Part shown: in pieces, positions 52,734-62,370 of the stretch
Layout: each line of letters opens with the position of its first letter
Position numbering within the stretch: position 1 is the first letter of the stretch
Assembly: GCF_001623565.1 (NCBI RefSeq)
Contig: NZ_CP015196.1
Coordinates: forward strand, 558,001 to 622,000
Direction of reading: 5' to 3'
Length of the DNA: 64,000 nucleotides
From: Streptococcus marmotae
Lineage (GTDB): Bacteria > Bacillota > Bacilli > Lactobacillales > Streptococcaceae
Notes under the pieces: generated by a model
What the model was told of the DNA's origin: nothing
Database searches by the model: none
What the model saw: only the letters and a program-made list of their open reading frames with translations
Program-made: the position numbers and the translations under genes

Positions 52734-54178
52734 ATGAAAAAATTATTGTCATATAATCATCGTTCTTTTTTAGTCACCTTTTTTATCATCAGCTTGATTC
52801 GAACGGCGGTTGTCTTGGCCTTGCCCTACGTTAGTGGTGAATTCATCGACACGATCAAGCTCAGAGACTGGCATATTTTTCTAAAATTTGCCTTGTTAAT
52901 TGTCTTTCTGAACATACTTTGTCAAATTATTGATTATGTTTATGACCGGCTTGCAGGTCGATTAGATAGCCATCTTTGGCAAACAGTGACCCAGAAAACG
53001 CAGGAAAATCTTGCAGCATACGATATGAAAAAAGAAGATCTCTCAACAAGCACCATCATGCAACAGCTGGGGCAAAATTTTGAGATTGTTTCTCCCTTCT
53101 TTTATGATTATCCCATCAGCATCGTTCTTTATGGAGTACGAGCAATTGTGATTCTAGCTATTTTGTCTACCATGTCTTGGCAGTTAGCTTTGATGGTCGG
53201 CTTATTCATTCCTGTTTTTATTCTTTTTTCGGAACGCTATGCGGAAAAATTATCAACATACAATCAGAATGTGGTCGATGATATGCAGGCGCAAAGAGAC
53301 TATCTTTCAGATAGTAGTCAACTAGCTAAAATGACACGATTTTTAGGCGCTTCGCCATTGATTGATTTTAAAAAGATGGGACAACAGTACGCTCATCATA
53401 AAGCTGCTCAAGTAAAAATCACTGCATTTTTTGAAAATTTTCTCTCATATTCTTTCTTAAATTTAATGATTATGCTGGCCAGTATCATCTCAGCTTATCA
53501 AGTTTTCGTTGGACAAATGACAATTGGTCAATACTTTGCGGTTCAGCTTTATGTTTCTCAATTTTGGACACCCGTAGAATATTTTCTCAATATTTATCAA
53601 TCCTATATTTCTAGCGCTTCCATTATCAACAGTTTTGTCGATTTTTTGAATCCATCGCTAAAAAATATGTCGATGTCCCTATTGATAGTATCACATTAGA
53701 CCAGTATGTTGGTTTGGACAAAAATCAGACACCTTTGCATGAACCTCTCCACCAAAAACTAGAAACAGGGAAGACTTATCTGATTCGAGGGAAAAATGGA
53801 GCAGGAAAAACACGGCTAGTTGAGGCCATTTTAGGTTTTCATGGAGCTTATCAAGGCAAGATTGAGTATCACCATTTTGGCGAAAATATAAATTTTGCTT
53901 ATTGTCCAGCCAAACCTCTTGCCTCGCCATTCTTTGAGGACTCGATTAGCCAAGGCGCTTCAATGGGACAGTTGAAATTGCATCAGCTTGATAGTATCTT
54001 TCGCGTGGAAAAATCTGTCTACATTTTTGATGAGCCGACTAATTTTTTAGATGATGAGCACAAACAACTCGTCAAAGAAAAATTAAGAGCGTTAAGCGAA
54101 AAGAGCCGGAGTATGGTTATTCTTATTAGCCACGATAGTGAGCTATGGAATCTAGCAGACCAAGTTATTGAATTGTAA
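52734..54178 (+). pseudogene. ABC transporter (fused membrane and ATPase domains), frameshifted
   Basis: The N-terminal part (52734-53699) is an ABC type-I membrane domain with about six helices, starting MKKLLSYNHRSFLVTFF. The ATPase part (53714-54178) has Walker A RGKNGAGKTRLVEAIL and Walker B VYIFDEPTNFLDDE, then the H-loop LISHDSELW. The two are joined by a one-base loss in an A run at about 53660-53665. One more A gives KKYVDVPIDSITLDQYVGLD and an intact protein of about 481 residues. The signature region (SQGASMGQLKLHQL) is degenerate, so activity is doubtful even if repaired. AAGGAGG precedes the ATG. The substrate is unknown. Confidence 0.75.
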
Positions 54179-54228
54179 ACTATTTTAGATAAGTATTTTT
54201 TAATCCTAATTCTCTGAAGATAAGCAAC

Positions 54229-54284
54229 AAAAAAACACGAACGCACTCTAACAGCCAATTATCTGTAGAAGTGTTCGTGTTTTT
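54229..54284. terminator. Shared terminator between the ABC gene and the rhomboid gene
   Basis: Convergent genes meet at a hairpin with arms AAAACACGAAC and GTTCGTGTTTT. A and T runs on opposite sides mean it can act on both strands. Confidence 0.7.
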
Positions 54285-54295
54285 CTATTCTCATT

Positions 54296-54973
54296 TTATA
54301 GGCCAAGGCTAATGGCAACTAAGCCAATTACTAAAAGAAGATAAACTCCCACGGCCATTTTTCTTTGCTGATGTGTAAAGAGATAAGGCTCACTGGTAGT
54401 CGGTAAGAAAACGGTGGCAATAGCGCCACCCACAGCACCACCAACATGACCAGCTAAGCTGATTTCAGGATTGAATAAGCCTAATGCAAGATTAAGGAGC
54501 AACAGAGCGATATAGCGTTGTCCTAAGAGTTGTAAGTATGGGTTCCGACTGTGGTAACGCAAGACAACCATCGCTCCAAACAGGCCAAATAAGGAAGTGG
54601 AGGCTCCCGCCGCTACCGCACTGGGGGTTAAAAATAAAATAAATGCATTCCCCATCACTCCTGCTAGAAGATACAGTAGAAAAAAGCGTTTTGAGCCGAA
54701 AATAGCTTCCATTTGATAGCCAAAAACGTAAAGAGTCATACTATTGAAGAAAAAATGCTCCCAGCCAATATGAACAAAAATGGGTGAAATCAAGCGCCAT
54801 AACTGGGTCGGATCCACCTTCACAATCAGCCCATACATCCCACCAAAATCATAAATGGTCTGCGCTGTCGTTGCTTGACCAAATCGTAGCACCTGCATAG
54901 CCACAAACACCACCGCCGTCAGCAATAATAGGCCATTGGTCACAGGATAGCGTGTATTAATCATTTGTCTCAT
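54296..54973 (-). CDS. Rhomboid-family intramembrane serine protease
   Basis: A membrane protease of 225 residues with about six helices. It has the catalytic motif AAGASTSLFGLFGAM (GxSx, Ser) and the His-containing LAGHVGGAVGGAIATV. An N-terminal helix is followed by the WRLISPIFVHIGWEHFFFN loop, typical of rhomboids. The start overlaps the cyclo-ligase gene by 17 bases, so the two are one transcription unit. Confidence 0.92.
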   Translation of the reverse strand: MRQMINTRYPVTNGLLLLTAVVFVAMQVLRFGQATTAQTIYDFGGMYGLIVKVDPTQLWRLISPIFVHIGWEHFFFNSMTLYVFGYQMEAIFGSKRFFLLYLLAGVMGNAFILFLTPSAVAAGASTSLFGLFGAMVVLRYHSRNPYLQLLGQRYIALLLLNLALGLFNPEISLAGHVGGAVGGAIATVFLPTTSEPYLFTHQQRKMAVGVYLLLVIGLVAISLGL

Positions 54974-55496
54974 AATATAAAACCTTTCTCACCGCTTGGT
55001 CAAACTCTTCTTCTCTAAACTCATACCGTTGAACATCATGCGGGGTACTCACTGTCATTCCTTGGAATTGTGCTAAATAGCGATCGTAAAATCCACCACC
55101 GTAACCAATCCGATAGCCAGCTTGATTCCAAGCAAGTCCTGGAACGTGTATCAAATCAATCTCTGACGGTTCAAGACTCACCTCTGAACGCGGCTCCCAA
55201 ACGCCAAAAGAACTGAGAACCAAGTCATTCTCATCATAAGGAACAAAGACCATTCGCCCCTTACTATAAGTTTTTGGAACCACAATCTTCTTTCCATCCA
55301 GCTGTGCTTGACGAATCAAAAATGAGGTATCCATTTCATGTGGCATGGATAAAAAAGTTGCAATCGTATCGGCTTCTTGATAAACAGATAGGCTACAAAT
55401 CGCTTGACAAGACCATTCACTCCACCTTTTGTTTTCCTCTTTGGACAGAGTTTTTAATCGAGCAAGGATTTCCTTGCGGATACCGATTTTTTCCAT
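54957..55496 (-). CDS. 5-formyltetrahydrofolate cyclo-ligase
   Basis: Converts 5-formyl-THF to 5,10-methenyl-THF with ATP. The 179 residues have the N-terminal KEILARLKTLSKEENKRW and the C-terminal signature GYRIGYGGGFYDRYLAQ. The Leu-rich middle (FLSMPHEMDTSFLIRQAQLD) is also typical of the YgfA/FthC family. The start at 55496 is 5' of the rhomboid gene in an overlapping pair, an arrangement common in streptococci. Confidence 0.92.
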   Translation of the reverse strand: MEKIGIRKEILARLKTLSKEENKRWSEWSCQAICSLSVYQEADTIATFLSMPHEMDTSFLIRQAQLDGKKIVVPKTYSKGRMVFVPYDENDLVLSSFGVWEPRSEVSLEPSEIDLIHVPGLAWNQAGYRIGYGGGFYDRYLAQFQGMTVSTPHDVQRYEFREEEFDQAVRKVLYYETND

Positions 55497-55517
55497 TTCT
55501 ATCTTCCCTTCTCAACG

Positions 55518-55560
55518 ATAAAAAACCAATCCAATAGGCAGCAAACCGACGGATTGGCTC
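55518..55560 (-). terminator. Terminator after the diaminopimelate deacetylase gene
   Basis: On the minus strand GCCAATCC-loop-GGATTGG is followed by TTTTTT. It ends the dapH-deacetylase operon. Confidence 0.75.
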
Positions 55561-55570
55561 TCTTGATGTC

Positions 55571-56701
55571 TTACTCTTCTACCTTATATCTCAAAAACGC
55601 GGCCAAGTGTTCAACCGCAAAAGGAATGGCTTCTTCCTTGGGACTTAAGCGTGGATTGTGCAGAGGGTACGGAGTATCTACTCCTAACCAAAACATCACA
55701 CCAGGCACCTTGCTAAGTAGATAACCAAAATCCTCTCCTGTCATAGCAGGGGGGCAATCAATCACTTCAATTTCAGGAATTGCCTCAAAATAAGTCATTA
55801 ACTCACTAGCCAATCGTGGATTGTTTTCCACAGGCAAGTAACCACCTTGATTCAATTCAATCTCAACTTCAAGACCGAATGAAGCAGCAATCCCTTGTGC
55901 TACTTCTCGCACTCGTTTTTGGACCAATAGGCTCATTTCTTGAGTCAAAGAGCGAATTGTTCCATGCAAAAAGGCAGTTTCTGCAATGACATTATTGGTT
56001 GTTCCCGCATGCATGGAGCCAAAAGTGACAACCGCCCCCTCAATTGGATCGACATTGCGACTAACCACCGATTGAACCTGCGTGATGAAATAACTCGCAG
56101 CCACCAAGGCATCATTTGCCGTATGAGGAAAGGCCGCGTGGCCACCACGTCCAATAAAGCGAATCTTCACCTCACAAGTACCTGCAAAGAGAGTCGCACG
56201 ATTGGTCGCAATTTGTCCTACTTTCAAATCCGGTCGCACATGCAAACCGTAAAACTCATCCGGTAACCACTCACCAAAAGCTCCCGCTTCATACATCAGC
56301 ATTCCTCCTGCAAGATTTTCCTCCGCAGGTTGGAACAAAAAGAGCATATTCTGACGAGGCTGTTGGGCAATCATCTGCTCCAACACTCCCAGAGCAATCG
56401 TCATATGGACATCATGCCCACACGCATGCATACGACCATCATGGGTCGACGCAAAATCAAGCCCTGTCTCCTCAACAATTGGAAGACCATCAATATCTGT
56501 CCGCCAGCCAATCGTTTTTTCTCCAATTGTTCCTGTCAAATAAACGAGAATCCCAGTTTCCCACGTTCGAATCTGGGCAAAGGAACAGTCTTTTAAGAGA
56601 GTAGCAAGAGTCTCCATGAGAAAGGCATGGGTCTTGAACTCTTCCATTCCAATTTCAGGAATTTGGTGCAAAGCACGCCGAATCGCAATCAAATCAAGCA
56701 T
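55571..56701 (-). CDS. N-acetyldiaminopimelate deacetylase
   Basis: An M20-family metal-dependent amidohydrolase, 376 residues, acting after DapH in the acetyl pathway to diaminopimelate and lysine. It has the metal-site motifs [21 protein letters not shown] (His and Asp ligands), [12 protein letters not shown] (catalytic Glu) and a C-terminal [12 protein letters not shown]. Alpha-beta domains surround a dimer lid (about 180-290). It starts 9 bases after the dapH stop, so they form one operon. Family members also include hippurate-like hydrolases, but the context favours the dap pathway. Confidence 0.9.
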   Translation of the reverse strand: MLDLIAIRRALHQIPEIGMEEFKTHAFLMETLATLLKDCSFAQIRTWETGILVYLTGTIGEKTIGWRTDIDGLPIVEETGLDFASTHDGRMHACGHDVHMTIALGVLEQMIAQQPRQNMLFLFQPAEENLAGGMLMYEAGAFGEWLPDEFYGLHVRPDLKVGQIATNRATLFAGTCEVKIRFIGRGGHAAFPHTANDALVAASYFITQVQSVVSRNVDPIEGAVVTFGSMHAGTTNNVIAETAFLHGTIRSLTQEMSLLVQKRVREVAQGIAASFGLEVEIELNQGGYLPVENNPRLASELMTYFEAIPEIEVIDCPPAMTGEDFGYLLSKVPGVMFWLGVDTPYPLHNPRLSPKEEAIPFAVEHLAAFLRYKVEE

Positions 56702-56710
56702 GACTATCTC

Positions 56711-57409
56711 CTAAAGTGTTCGAAGGGCATCTTCCAAGGCTGTTTTTTGTTGGGTTTTTTCATCAATTTCTTTAATAATACGTGCGGGAACTCCTGCCAC
56801 AACGACATTTTCAGGAACATCTTGCGTAACAATGGCTCCTGCTGCCACAACAGAACCACTACCAATCTGCACGCCTTCAATTACCACAGCGTTCGCACCA
56901 ACTAAGACATTATCACCCACGCGAACAGGCTCTGCACTAGCAGGCTCAATCACACCAGCTAAGACAGCTCCCGCACCGATGTGGCTGTTTTTCCCAACTG
57001 TGGCACGTCCACCAAGAATGGCTCCCATATCAATCATTGTTCCCTCACCAATTTCAGCACCAATATTGATGACAGCCCCCATCATAATAACGGCGTTATC
57101 ACCAATTGACACTTGATCACGGATAATAGCTCCTGGTTCAATTCGAGCGTTAATGGCACGTTTATCAAGCAAAGGAACAGCTGAATTACGCGCGTCTTGC
57201 TCTACTACATAATCTTTATTTTCCCTCAAATGAGCAAGAAGTGGTGTGATATCTTTCCAATCACCGAATAAGACATTCCCAAGTTTTACAACTGTTTCAG
57301 GAACTGCAGCTGCCAGTTCTCCCTCAAAAGTTACTTTGACGGTTGTCTTCTTCTCTGCTTGGGCAATAAATTGAATAATTTCTTGGGCATTCATTTTTGT
57401 TGCTGTCAT
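56711..57409 (-). CDS. dapH: Tetrahydrodipicolinate N-acetyltransferase
   Basis: Acetylates tetrahydrodipicolinate with acetyl-CoA, the first step of the acetyl branch to lysine. The 232 residues have an N-terminal domain ([20 protein letters not shown]) and a left-handed parallel beta-helix of hexapeptide repeats ([20 protein letters not shown] and [20 protein letters not shown]). I chose the ATG at 57409 with GGAGAT upstream; the longer frame begins six codons further up and lacks support. It is followed by the deacetylase gene. Confidence 0.94.
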   Translation of the reverse strand: MTATKMNAQEIIQFIAQAEKKTTVKVTFEGELAAAVPETVVKLGNVLFGDWKDITPLLAHLRENKDYVVEQDARNSAVPLLDKRAINARIEPGAIIRDQVSIGDNAVIMMGAVINIGAEIGEGTMIDMGAILGGRATVGKNSHIGAGAVLAGVIEPASAEPVRVGDNVLVGANAVVIEGVQIGSGSVVAAGAIVTQDVPENVVVAGVPARIIKEIDEKTQQKTALEDALRTL

Positions 57410-57478
57410 GATATCTCCATTTCTCAAATAAATAATTCGCTTTCTATTATACCAAATTTTCAGAATATTTGGAAATAA

Positions 57479-58198
57479 TTATTTTTTCTTTCTTTTCGGA
57501 AGCAGTTTTGGCACCTGTTGGACAAATCTTGGAAGACTTAGTGCCTTGCTATTAACAGTCTGAGCTAAGAGTTTGCCAGTTTGTAAACCTTCTTCTGTTA
57601 GGTAATACAGTTTGACAAAACTTCCTTTTGCCACACTAGTGACAAGCATATTAGGCTTAGGCTGCATATCTAGAATCAGATTTGCTTGCTGGTGGGCATA
57701 TTTCGCCTGAGCTTTTAGAGGAATGCCAATGGGTTTTAAACCAATCTTTGTCACATGTTCTTGTGCTTCATCTAAGGACAAGCCAATGAGGTTTGGCAAA
57801 GGAATGCTCAAGTCACTAGCTTCAATAATCTCTGGAGTCACATAATACAGTTTTACTAAGGTTCCTGGCTCAAAATTTCCTGACTTTGGAACCATAGCAA
57901 CTATTTCGTCAGCACGTTTTTTGGCATAGGTTTGCTGAGGTTTGGCAAGAATTTTGCTGACTGTAAAACCTAGACTCTCCAAATGTTCTTGAGCTTCCTC
58001 TACATTCATATCTATCAGATTAGGCAGGCGAAGCAAGCGATTTTTCTTCTCATAATTTTGTTCTAAAACCTTGTCTACTAGCGGAACGACAGCATGGACA
58101 GCTTCTCCGATAACTCGAGTCGTGTCTGGAATAATATCCAAAATCTTCGCCACCTCACCAATCATTTTTCCATTGACTGGTAATTTCTTTTTCGCCAT
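57479..58198 (-). CDS. PASTA-domain protein without signal peptide or kinase
   Basis: A 239-residue protein with two PASTA-like modules: RLPNLIDMNVEEAQEHLESL (about 57-76) with SGNFEPGTLVKLYYV, and PLPNLIGLSLDEAQEHVTKI with KGSFVKLYYL. The start is MAKKKLPVNGKMIGEVAKIL. There is no signal peptide, membrane helix or kinase domain, and the C-terminus is basic (PKLLPKRKKK). PASTA modules usually sense peptidoglycan outside the cell, so a cytoplasmic copy is unusual. A related single-module gene lies upstream at 58234-58539. Confidence 0.75.
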   Translation of the reverse strand: MAKKKLPVNGKMIGEVAKILDIIPDTTRVIGEAVHAVVPLVDKVLEQNYEKKNRLLRLPNLIDMNVEEAQEHLESLGFTVSKILAKPQQTYAKKRADEIVAMVPKSGNFEPGTLVKLYYVTPEIIEASDLSIPLPNLIGLSLDEAQEHVTKIGLKPIGIPLKAQAKYAHQQANLILDMQPKPNMLVTSVAKGSFVKLYYLTEEGLQTGKLLAQTVNSKALSLPRFVQQVPKLLPKRKKK

Positions 58199-58233
58199 TT
58201 ACTACCTCTTTTTCCTAATCTATCTCACCAGTA

Positions 58234-58539
58234 TCAGCGGTGGAAAAAGCCAATTTTCTTGCTCGCTTCTACAACTTCTTCATCCACATAGTAGATCTTA
58301 ACAAGCCCCTTTTTCTCTACCCAACCTGGACTGTAATCAACGACTTCATTATAGCGTTTCTTGGCATACTTGCGCTCAGGTTTGAGCAAGACTGCGCTGA
58401 CTCGAAAGCCCATATCTGTCAGGTGTTTCTTAGCTTCAGCCAAATCCAACTCGATAACATTGGGCACTTCTTTTTTACCAATATGGTCAATCCCATTTAG
58501 AATAGCACTTCCTGCCAACCATAACCATGATTCCAACAT
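58234..58539 (-). CDS. Small single-PASTA protein
   Basis: A 101-residue protein with one PASTA-like module (VPNVIELDLAEAKKHLTDMG, then SPGWVEKKGLVKIYYVDEEV). The N-terminal MLESWLWLAGSAILNGIDHI is mildly hydrophobic, but it is too short and too polar for a clear signal peptide. It lies 35 bases upstream of the two-module PASTA gene on the same strand and shares the KILAKPQQTYAKKR-like linker (here LKPERKYAKKRYNEVV), so the two arose by duplication. Confidence 0.7.
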   Translation of the reverse strand: MLESWLWLAGSAILNGIDHIGKKEVPNVIELDLAEAKKHLTDMGFRVSAVLLKPERKYAKKRYNEVVDYSPGWVEKKGLVKIYYVDEEVVEASKKIGFFHR

Positions 58540-58626
58540 TATCTCGTCCTCTTTCTAACCCTATCTTGCTTCTATTATAGGGCTTTCAGGGTAAACTTGC
58601 AAGAAAGAATGCTAGATTTTATCACT

Positions 58627-58996
58627 GATACTCTTTGAAAATTAGACAAAACCTTGATCAAAAAAGAGGCTGAGACAAAAGTGTCCAGCCCCGATTCCCT
58701 TATAGATTTAACAGTTTTACGCATATCAATAGTCAGGGGAGTGACTATTGATACCCAAGCCTAGAGACCCAAAAGCGAGGATTGTCGGGTTTGCAAAACG
58801 TTGATAAATCAACATTCTACAAGCCGCGTCAACCTTACGGATATTGACAGTCAGGGGAGTGACTGTCAATACCGAGCTTAGAAACTAGAGAGCGAGGACA
58901 GTCCAGTGGACTGTTAATACCTGAGCATAGAAATAGGAAAGCGAAATTGACAAAATCGATTTCTGCGAAATACCGATTTTTGTCTCACTCCCTATC
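58627..58996. repeat. MITE-like intergenic repeat, copy C
   Basis: A non-coding stretch between the small PASTA gene and tkt, about 370 bases. The left end GATACTCTTTGAAAATT matches the ends of copies A and B; the right inverted end is not clear here, so this copy may be truncated. The interior has GAGGCTGAGACAAAAGTG near the left and TTTTTGTCTCACTCC near the right, which can pair over the whole element. It also has the GGATATTGACAGTCAGGGGA dyad and CAGTCCAGTGGACTG, shared with copy A. Confidence 0.65.
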
Positions 58997-59018
58997 ATGC
59001 ATCTACTGATGATAAATT

Positions 59019-60989
59019 TTACAATCCTTTAACTGTTTTAACCACATCTTCCACTGTAAAGCCATATTCTTCGATGACTTTGGCTGCTGGTGCAGAAGCT
59101 CCAAATGTATCAATACCAAGTACCGCACCATCTAGACCAACATATTTGTACCAGCTTTGAGTGGCACCCATTTCAATGGCTACACGGCGACGGATGGCAT
59201 TTGGTAGAATTTCTTCCTTATAGGCTACATCTTGCGCGTCAAAGAGTTCTGTCGAAGGCACGCTGACGACACGAACCTTGATACCTTCTGCTGCCAAGGC
59301 TTTTGCAGCACTCACTGCCAAGTTGACTTCTGAACCAGAGGCAAGAAGAATGGTATCAAATCCTGCTTCTTCGTAAACAACATAAGCACCTTTTGCCACC
59401 TTGTCAAAGTCCGTTCCTTCTTCTACTGTCAGATTTTGACGAGTGAGAACGAGAGCTGAAGGTGTTGATGTGCTCGTCAATGACAAGTACCATGCTGCCT
59501 GCGTTTCACGTGCATCGGCTGGACGAAAGACCGTCAAGTTTGGCATCGCACGAAGTCCTGCCAAGTGCTCAACTGGCTCATGCGTTGGACCATCTTCTCC
59601 AACTGCAATCGAATCATGGGTAAAGACATAGGTTACTGGAAGTCCTTGAAGGGCTGACAAACGAATCGCTGCCTTCACATAATCCGAGAAGACAAAGAAG
59701 GTACCGCCATAAACACGAAGTCCACCGTGTGCTGCCATACCATTCAACACAGTTCCCATCGCAAATTCACGTACACCAAATTGAATATTGCGATTGAGAC
59801 GATGAGCATCATCTTGCAAGCCATCTTCCTTGATGTAGGTCATATTTGAATGAGCCAAGTCAGCTGAACCACCCAAGAAAGTTGGAAGAACGTTAGCTGC
59901 TGCATTAATCGCATCTTGACTTGAATTACGAGTGGCTTGTGAGAAGCCTGCTTCATGTACTGGGAAATCGCTCGGTTTCAACTCTACTGCATCGCGACCT
60001 TCAATAATAGCAGTCACTTCTTCTGCCAATTCTGGATAGGCTGCCTTGTAATCCGCTACCAACTGCTCCCATGCTGCGTAGGCTGCTTGACCACGGTCAG
60101 CGACTTTTTCCTTGAAATCTGCGTACACTTCTGCTGGAATCTCAAATGGAGCAAGGTTCCAATCCAACGCTTTACGAGTGGCTTCTGCCTCTTCTGCTCC
60201 GAGTGGGGCACCATGTACTGCATTTGTCCCCTGTTTATTTGGAGAACCATATCCGATAATCGTTTTCACTTCGATAAGAGCTGGCTTGTCTGCTGCTTTT
60301 GCTGTTTCGATTGCCTGATTAATCGCAGCAACATCTGTCCCATCCGTTACAAGATCGGTATGCCAGCCATAGGCTTCATAGCGGGCACGAACATTTTCTG
60401 TAAAGGAATCTTTCGTTTCCCCATCTAAGTTAATATCATTTGAATCATAGAGGACAATGAGCTTGTCTAGTTTTTGCAAACCAGCATAAGAAGCCGCTTC
60501 GGCAGAGACACCTTCCATCAAGTCACCATCTCCACAAATAACATAGGTATAGTGGTCAAAAAGGTTATATCCTTCTTTATTGTACTTAGCCGCTAGGAAA
60601 CGCTCTGCTTGGGCAAAACCTGTAGCAGTCGCAATTCCCTGTCCAAGAGGACCCGTCGTAATATCCACCCCAGCAGTATGACCATATTCTGGATGTCCTG
60701 GTGTTTTAGAACCCCATTGACGGAAATTCTTGATTTCATCCATGCTTACTTCTTCAAAACCAGATAAGTGAAGAAGGGCATAAAGGAGCATAGAACCGTG
60801 TCCTGCTGACAAGACAAAACGGTCACGATTGATCCAGTTTGGCACTTGAGGATTGATTGCTAGTTGATTGGTAAATAGGCTATAAGCCATTGGTGCAGCC
60901 CCCATTACTACCCCAGGGTGGCCTGATTTTGATTTTTCAATGGCATCAATACCAAGGAAACGAATCGCATTTACTGATAAGTTTGACAT
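59019..60989 (-). CDS. tkt: Transketolase
   Basis: A thiamine-diphosphate enzyme of the pentose phosphate pathway, 656 residues. It has the N-terminal GHPGVVMGAAPMAYSLFTNQ (conserved His), the TPP motif GDGDLMEGVSAEAASYAGLQ ending in a metal-site NDIN, and the C-terminal pyrimidine-domain VFTHDSIAVGEDGPTHEPVE. I chose the ATG at 60989 (MSNLSVNAIRFLG) after AAGGAGAA; the open frame extends 19 codons upstream. It lies downstream of ulaG, separated by a terminator whose loop contains its -35. Confidence 0.97.
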   Translation of the reverse strand: MSNLSVNAIRFLGIDAIEKSKSGHPGVVMGAAPMAYSLFTNQLAINPQVPNWINRDRFVLSAGHGSMLLYALLHLSGFEEVSMDEIKNFRQWGSKTPGHPEYGHTAGVDITTGPLGQGIATATGFAQAERFLAAKYNKEGYNLFDHYTYVICGDGDLMEGVSAEAASYAGLQKLDKLIVLYDSNDINLDGETKDSFTENVRARYEAYGWHTDLVTDGTDVAAINQAIETAKAADKPALIEVKTIIGYGSPNKQGTNAVHGAPLGAEEAEATRKALDWNLAPFEIPAEVYADFKEKVADRGQAAYAAWEQLVADYKAAYPELAEEVTAIIEGRDAVELKPSDFPVHEAGFSQATRNSSQDAINAAANVLPTFLGGSADLAHSNMTYIKEDGLQDDAHRLNRNIQFGVREFAMGTVLNGMAAHGGLRVYGGTFFVFSDYVKAAIRLSALQGLPVTYVFTHDSIAVGEDGPTHEPVEHLAGLRAMPNLTVFRPADARETQAAWYLSLTSTSTPSALVLTRQNLTVEEGTDFDKVAKGAYVVYEEAGFDTILLASGSEVNLAVSAAKALAAEGIKVRVVSVPSTELFDAQDVAYKEEILPNAIRRRVAIEMGATQSWYKYVGLDGAVLGIDTFGASAPAAKVIEEYGFTVEDVVKTVKGL

Positions 60990-61017
60990 AAGGTTCTCCT
61001 TTTCTGTTCTATCTTCT

Positions 61018-61059
61018 ATTATATGAAAAATATCCGCATAACGCAACGGTATGCGGATA
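61018..61059 (-). promoter_or_regulatory. ulaG terminator hairpin overlapping the tkt promoter
   Basis: A 10-pair stem (61031-61040 with 61050-61059), followed on the minus strand by ATATTTTTC, is a terminator for ulaG. Its 9-base loop (61041-61049) contains a -35 TTGCGT (61041-61046), 17 bases from a -10 TATAAT (61018-61023) for tkt. Confidence 0.7.
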
Positions 61060-61108
61060 ATCTAGAAAGGGAATAGCTAACGCATCATTCCCATTTCTTT
61101 CTACAATG

Positions 61109-62200
61109 TTATAACAAGGCCTTAAATTGAATATTAGAATCTTCTAAGAAGCAATCATCAAAGCCACGAGGATGGTGGTATTCAATGCGATCTTGGTCAA
61201 GCGGATAGGTGTATTTACCACCTACTTCCCAGATGAATGGATGGAATTGGTATTGCAACCGTTCTTTTCGCATTTTCCACAAGGCCAAAATTTCATCCGT
61301 TGAAGCCATAAAATTAGACCAAATATCATAGTGAACAGGGATAATGACCTTGGCACGAAGATTTTCAGCCATGCGAAGTAGGTCAATAGACGTCATCTTA
61401 TCTTGGATCCCCAATGGATTTTCACCATAATTGTTCAAAGCAACGTCAATCTTGAAATCGCGACCATGTTTTGCAAAGTAATTAGAGAAATGAGAATCCG
61501 CTCCGTGGTATACGGTTCCGCCTGGAGTTTCAAAGACATAGTTCACTGCCTTGCGCGCCATTTCTTCATCTGTCACAGCAAGTCCTGCTAATTCACCATC
61601 CTGAGCATCCGCCCCTTCTACCGGAAGCGTTACTAGACAGGTCCGGTCAAACGACTCAACTGCATGTACCTTCATGTCTTTAATTTCAAAACTATCACCT
61701 GGTTTTACGATGATAATACGTTCTTCTGGTACTCCCCATTTCTTCCAAATTTCACCACATTCATACGGTCCAACAAATTTCACATGGTCCAATTTAGGAT
61801 TATTCACAATCGCTGCTGCTGTATTGATATCGATATGATCGCTATGAAAATGAGAAACAAGATAATAATCTAGCTCATTGATGGCAAATGGATCAATGAC
61901 CATTGGTTGTACACGAAGATTTGGCTGAAGTTTACGAACCCCTGCCATATTGGCCATTTGGTGCCCACGTACCATGTCCTTCACTTTTTTGGTGGATTTC
62001 CCGCGTGCTGACCAGAGGTCCATGACAATATTAGCCCCTCCTGGTGTTTTGAACCAAATCCCACAATTTCCTAGCCACCACATTGCGAAATTTCCTTCTG
62101 GAACAATTTCTTCCTCAATTTCTTCATTGAGCCATGTTCCCCATTCTGGGAAAGTGCTTAAAATCCATGATTCCCTTGTAATTTCATTGACCTTCGCCAT
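61109..62200 (-). CDS. ulaG: L-ascorbate 6-phosphate lactonase (UlaG type)
   Basis: Opens the lactone ring of ascorbate-6-phosphate in the cytoplasm. The 363 residues form a metallo-beta-lactamase fold with the metal motif [15 protein letters not shown], plus the [20 protein letters not shown] segment and [15 protein letters not shown], typical of UlaG. I chose the ATG at 62200 after AGGAGG; an ATG two codons upstream exists. The gene sits between a BglG-type regulator and tkt, the same order as in S. pneumoniae. A near-match CcpA site overlaps its promoter. Confidence 0.93.
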   Translation of the reverse strand: MAKVNEITRESWILSTFPEWGTWLNEEIEEEIVPEGNFAMWWLGNCGIWFKTPGGANIVMDLWSARGKSTKKVKDMVRGHQMANMAGVRKLQPNLRVQPMVIDPFAINELDYYLVSHFHSDHIDINTAAAIVNNPKLDHVKFVGPYECGEIWKKWGVPEERIIIVKPGDSFEIKDMKVHAVESFDRTCLVTLPVEGADAQDGELAGLAVTDEEMARKAVNYVFETPGGTVYHGADSHFSNYFAKHGRDFKIDVALNNYGENPLGIQDKMTSIDLLRMAENLRAKVIIPVHYDIWSNFMASTDEILALWKMRKERLQYQFHPFIWEVGGKYTYPLDQDRIEYHHPRGFDDCFLEDSNIQFKALL

Positions 62201-62235
62201 AATCATTCCTCCTATTAGGCTTCTTTATAGCTTCA

Positions 62236-62250
62236 GTATAACGCTTTCAT
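62236..62250 (-). promoter_or_regulatory. Possible CcpA (cre) site at the ulaG promoter
   Basis: ATGAAAGCGTTATAC on the minus strand matches the cre consensus at all but one conserved position (an A where a C is expected near the 3' end). It overlaps a TATACT -10 (62235-62240). The -35 is poor. Confidence 0.45.
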
Positions 62251-62337
62251 CTATCCAAAAAAAGACCAAATAAAACACAGAGCTGTGTTCAGTTTTGGAC
62301 TGTCTTTTCAAGTCAAGTATGGTCCCAACCTGCATAA

Positions 62338-62364
62338 TCTAAAAAAGCTGGGGCATTCCCCAGT
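62338..62364 (-). terminator. Terminator after the BglG-type regulator
   Basis: A stem CTGGGG/CCCCAG (62348-62353 with 62358-62363) is followed on the minus strand by a TTTTTT run, shortly after the regulator's stop codon. Confidence 0.8.
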
Positions 62365-62370
62365 TCTCCG

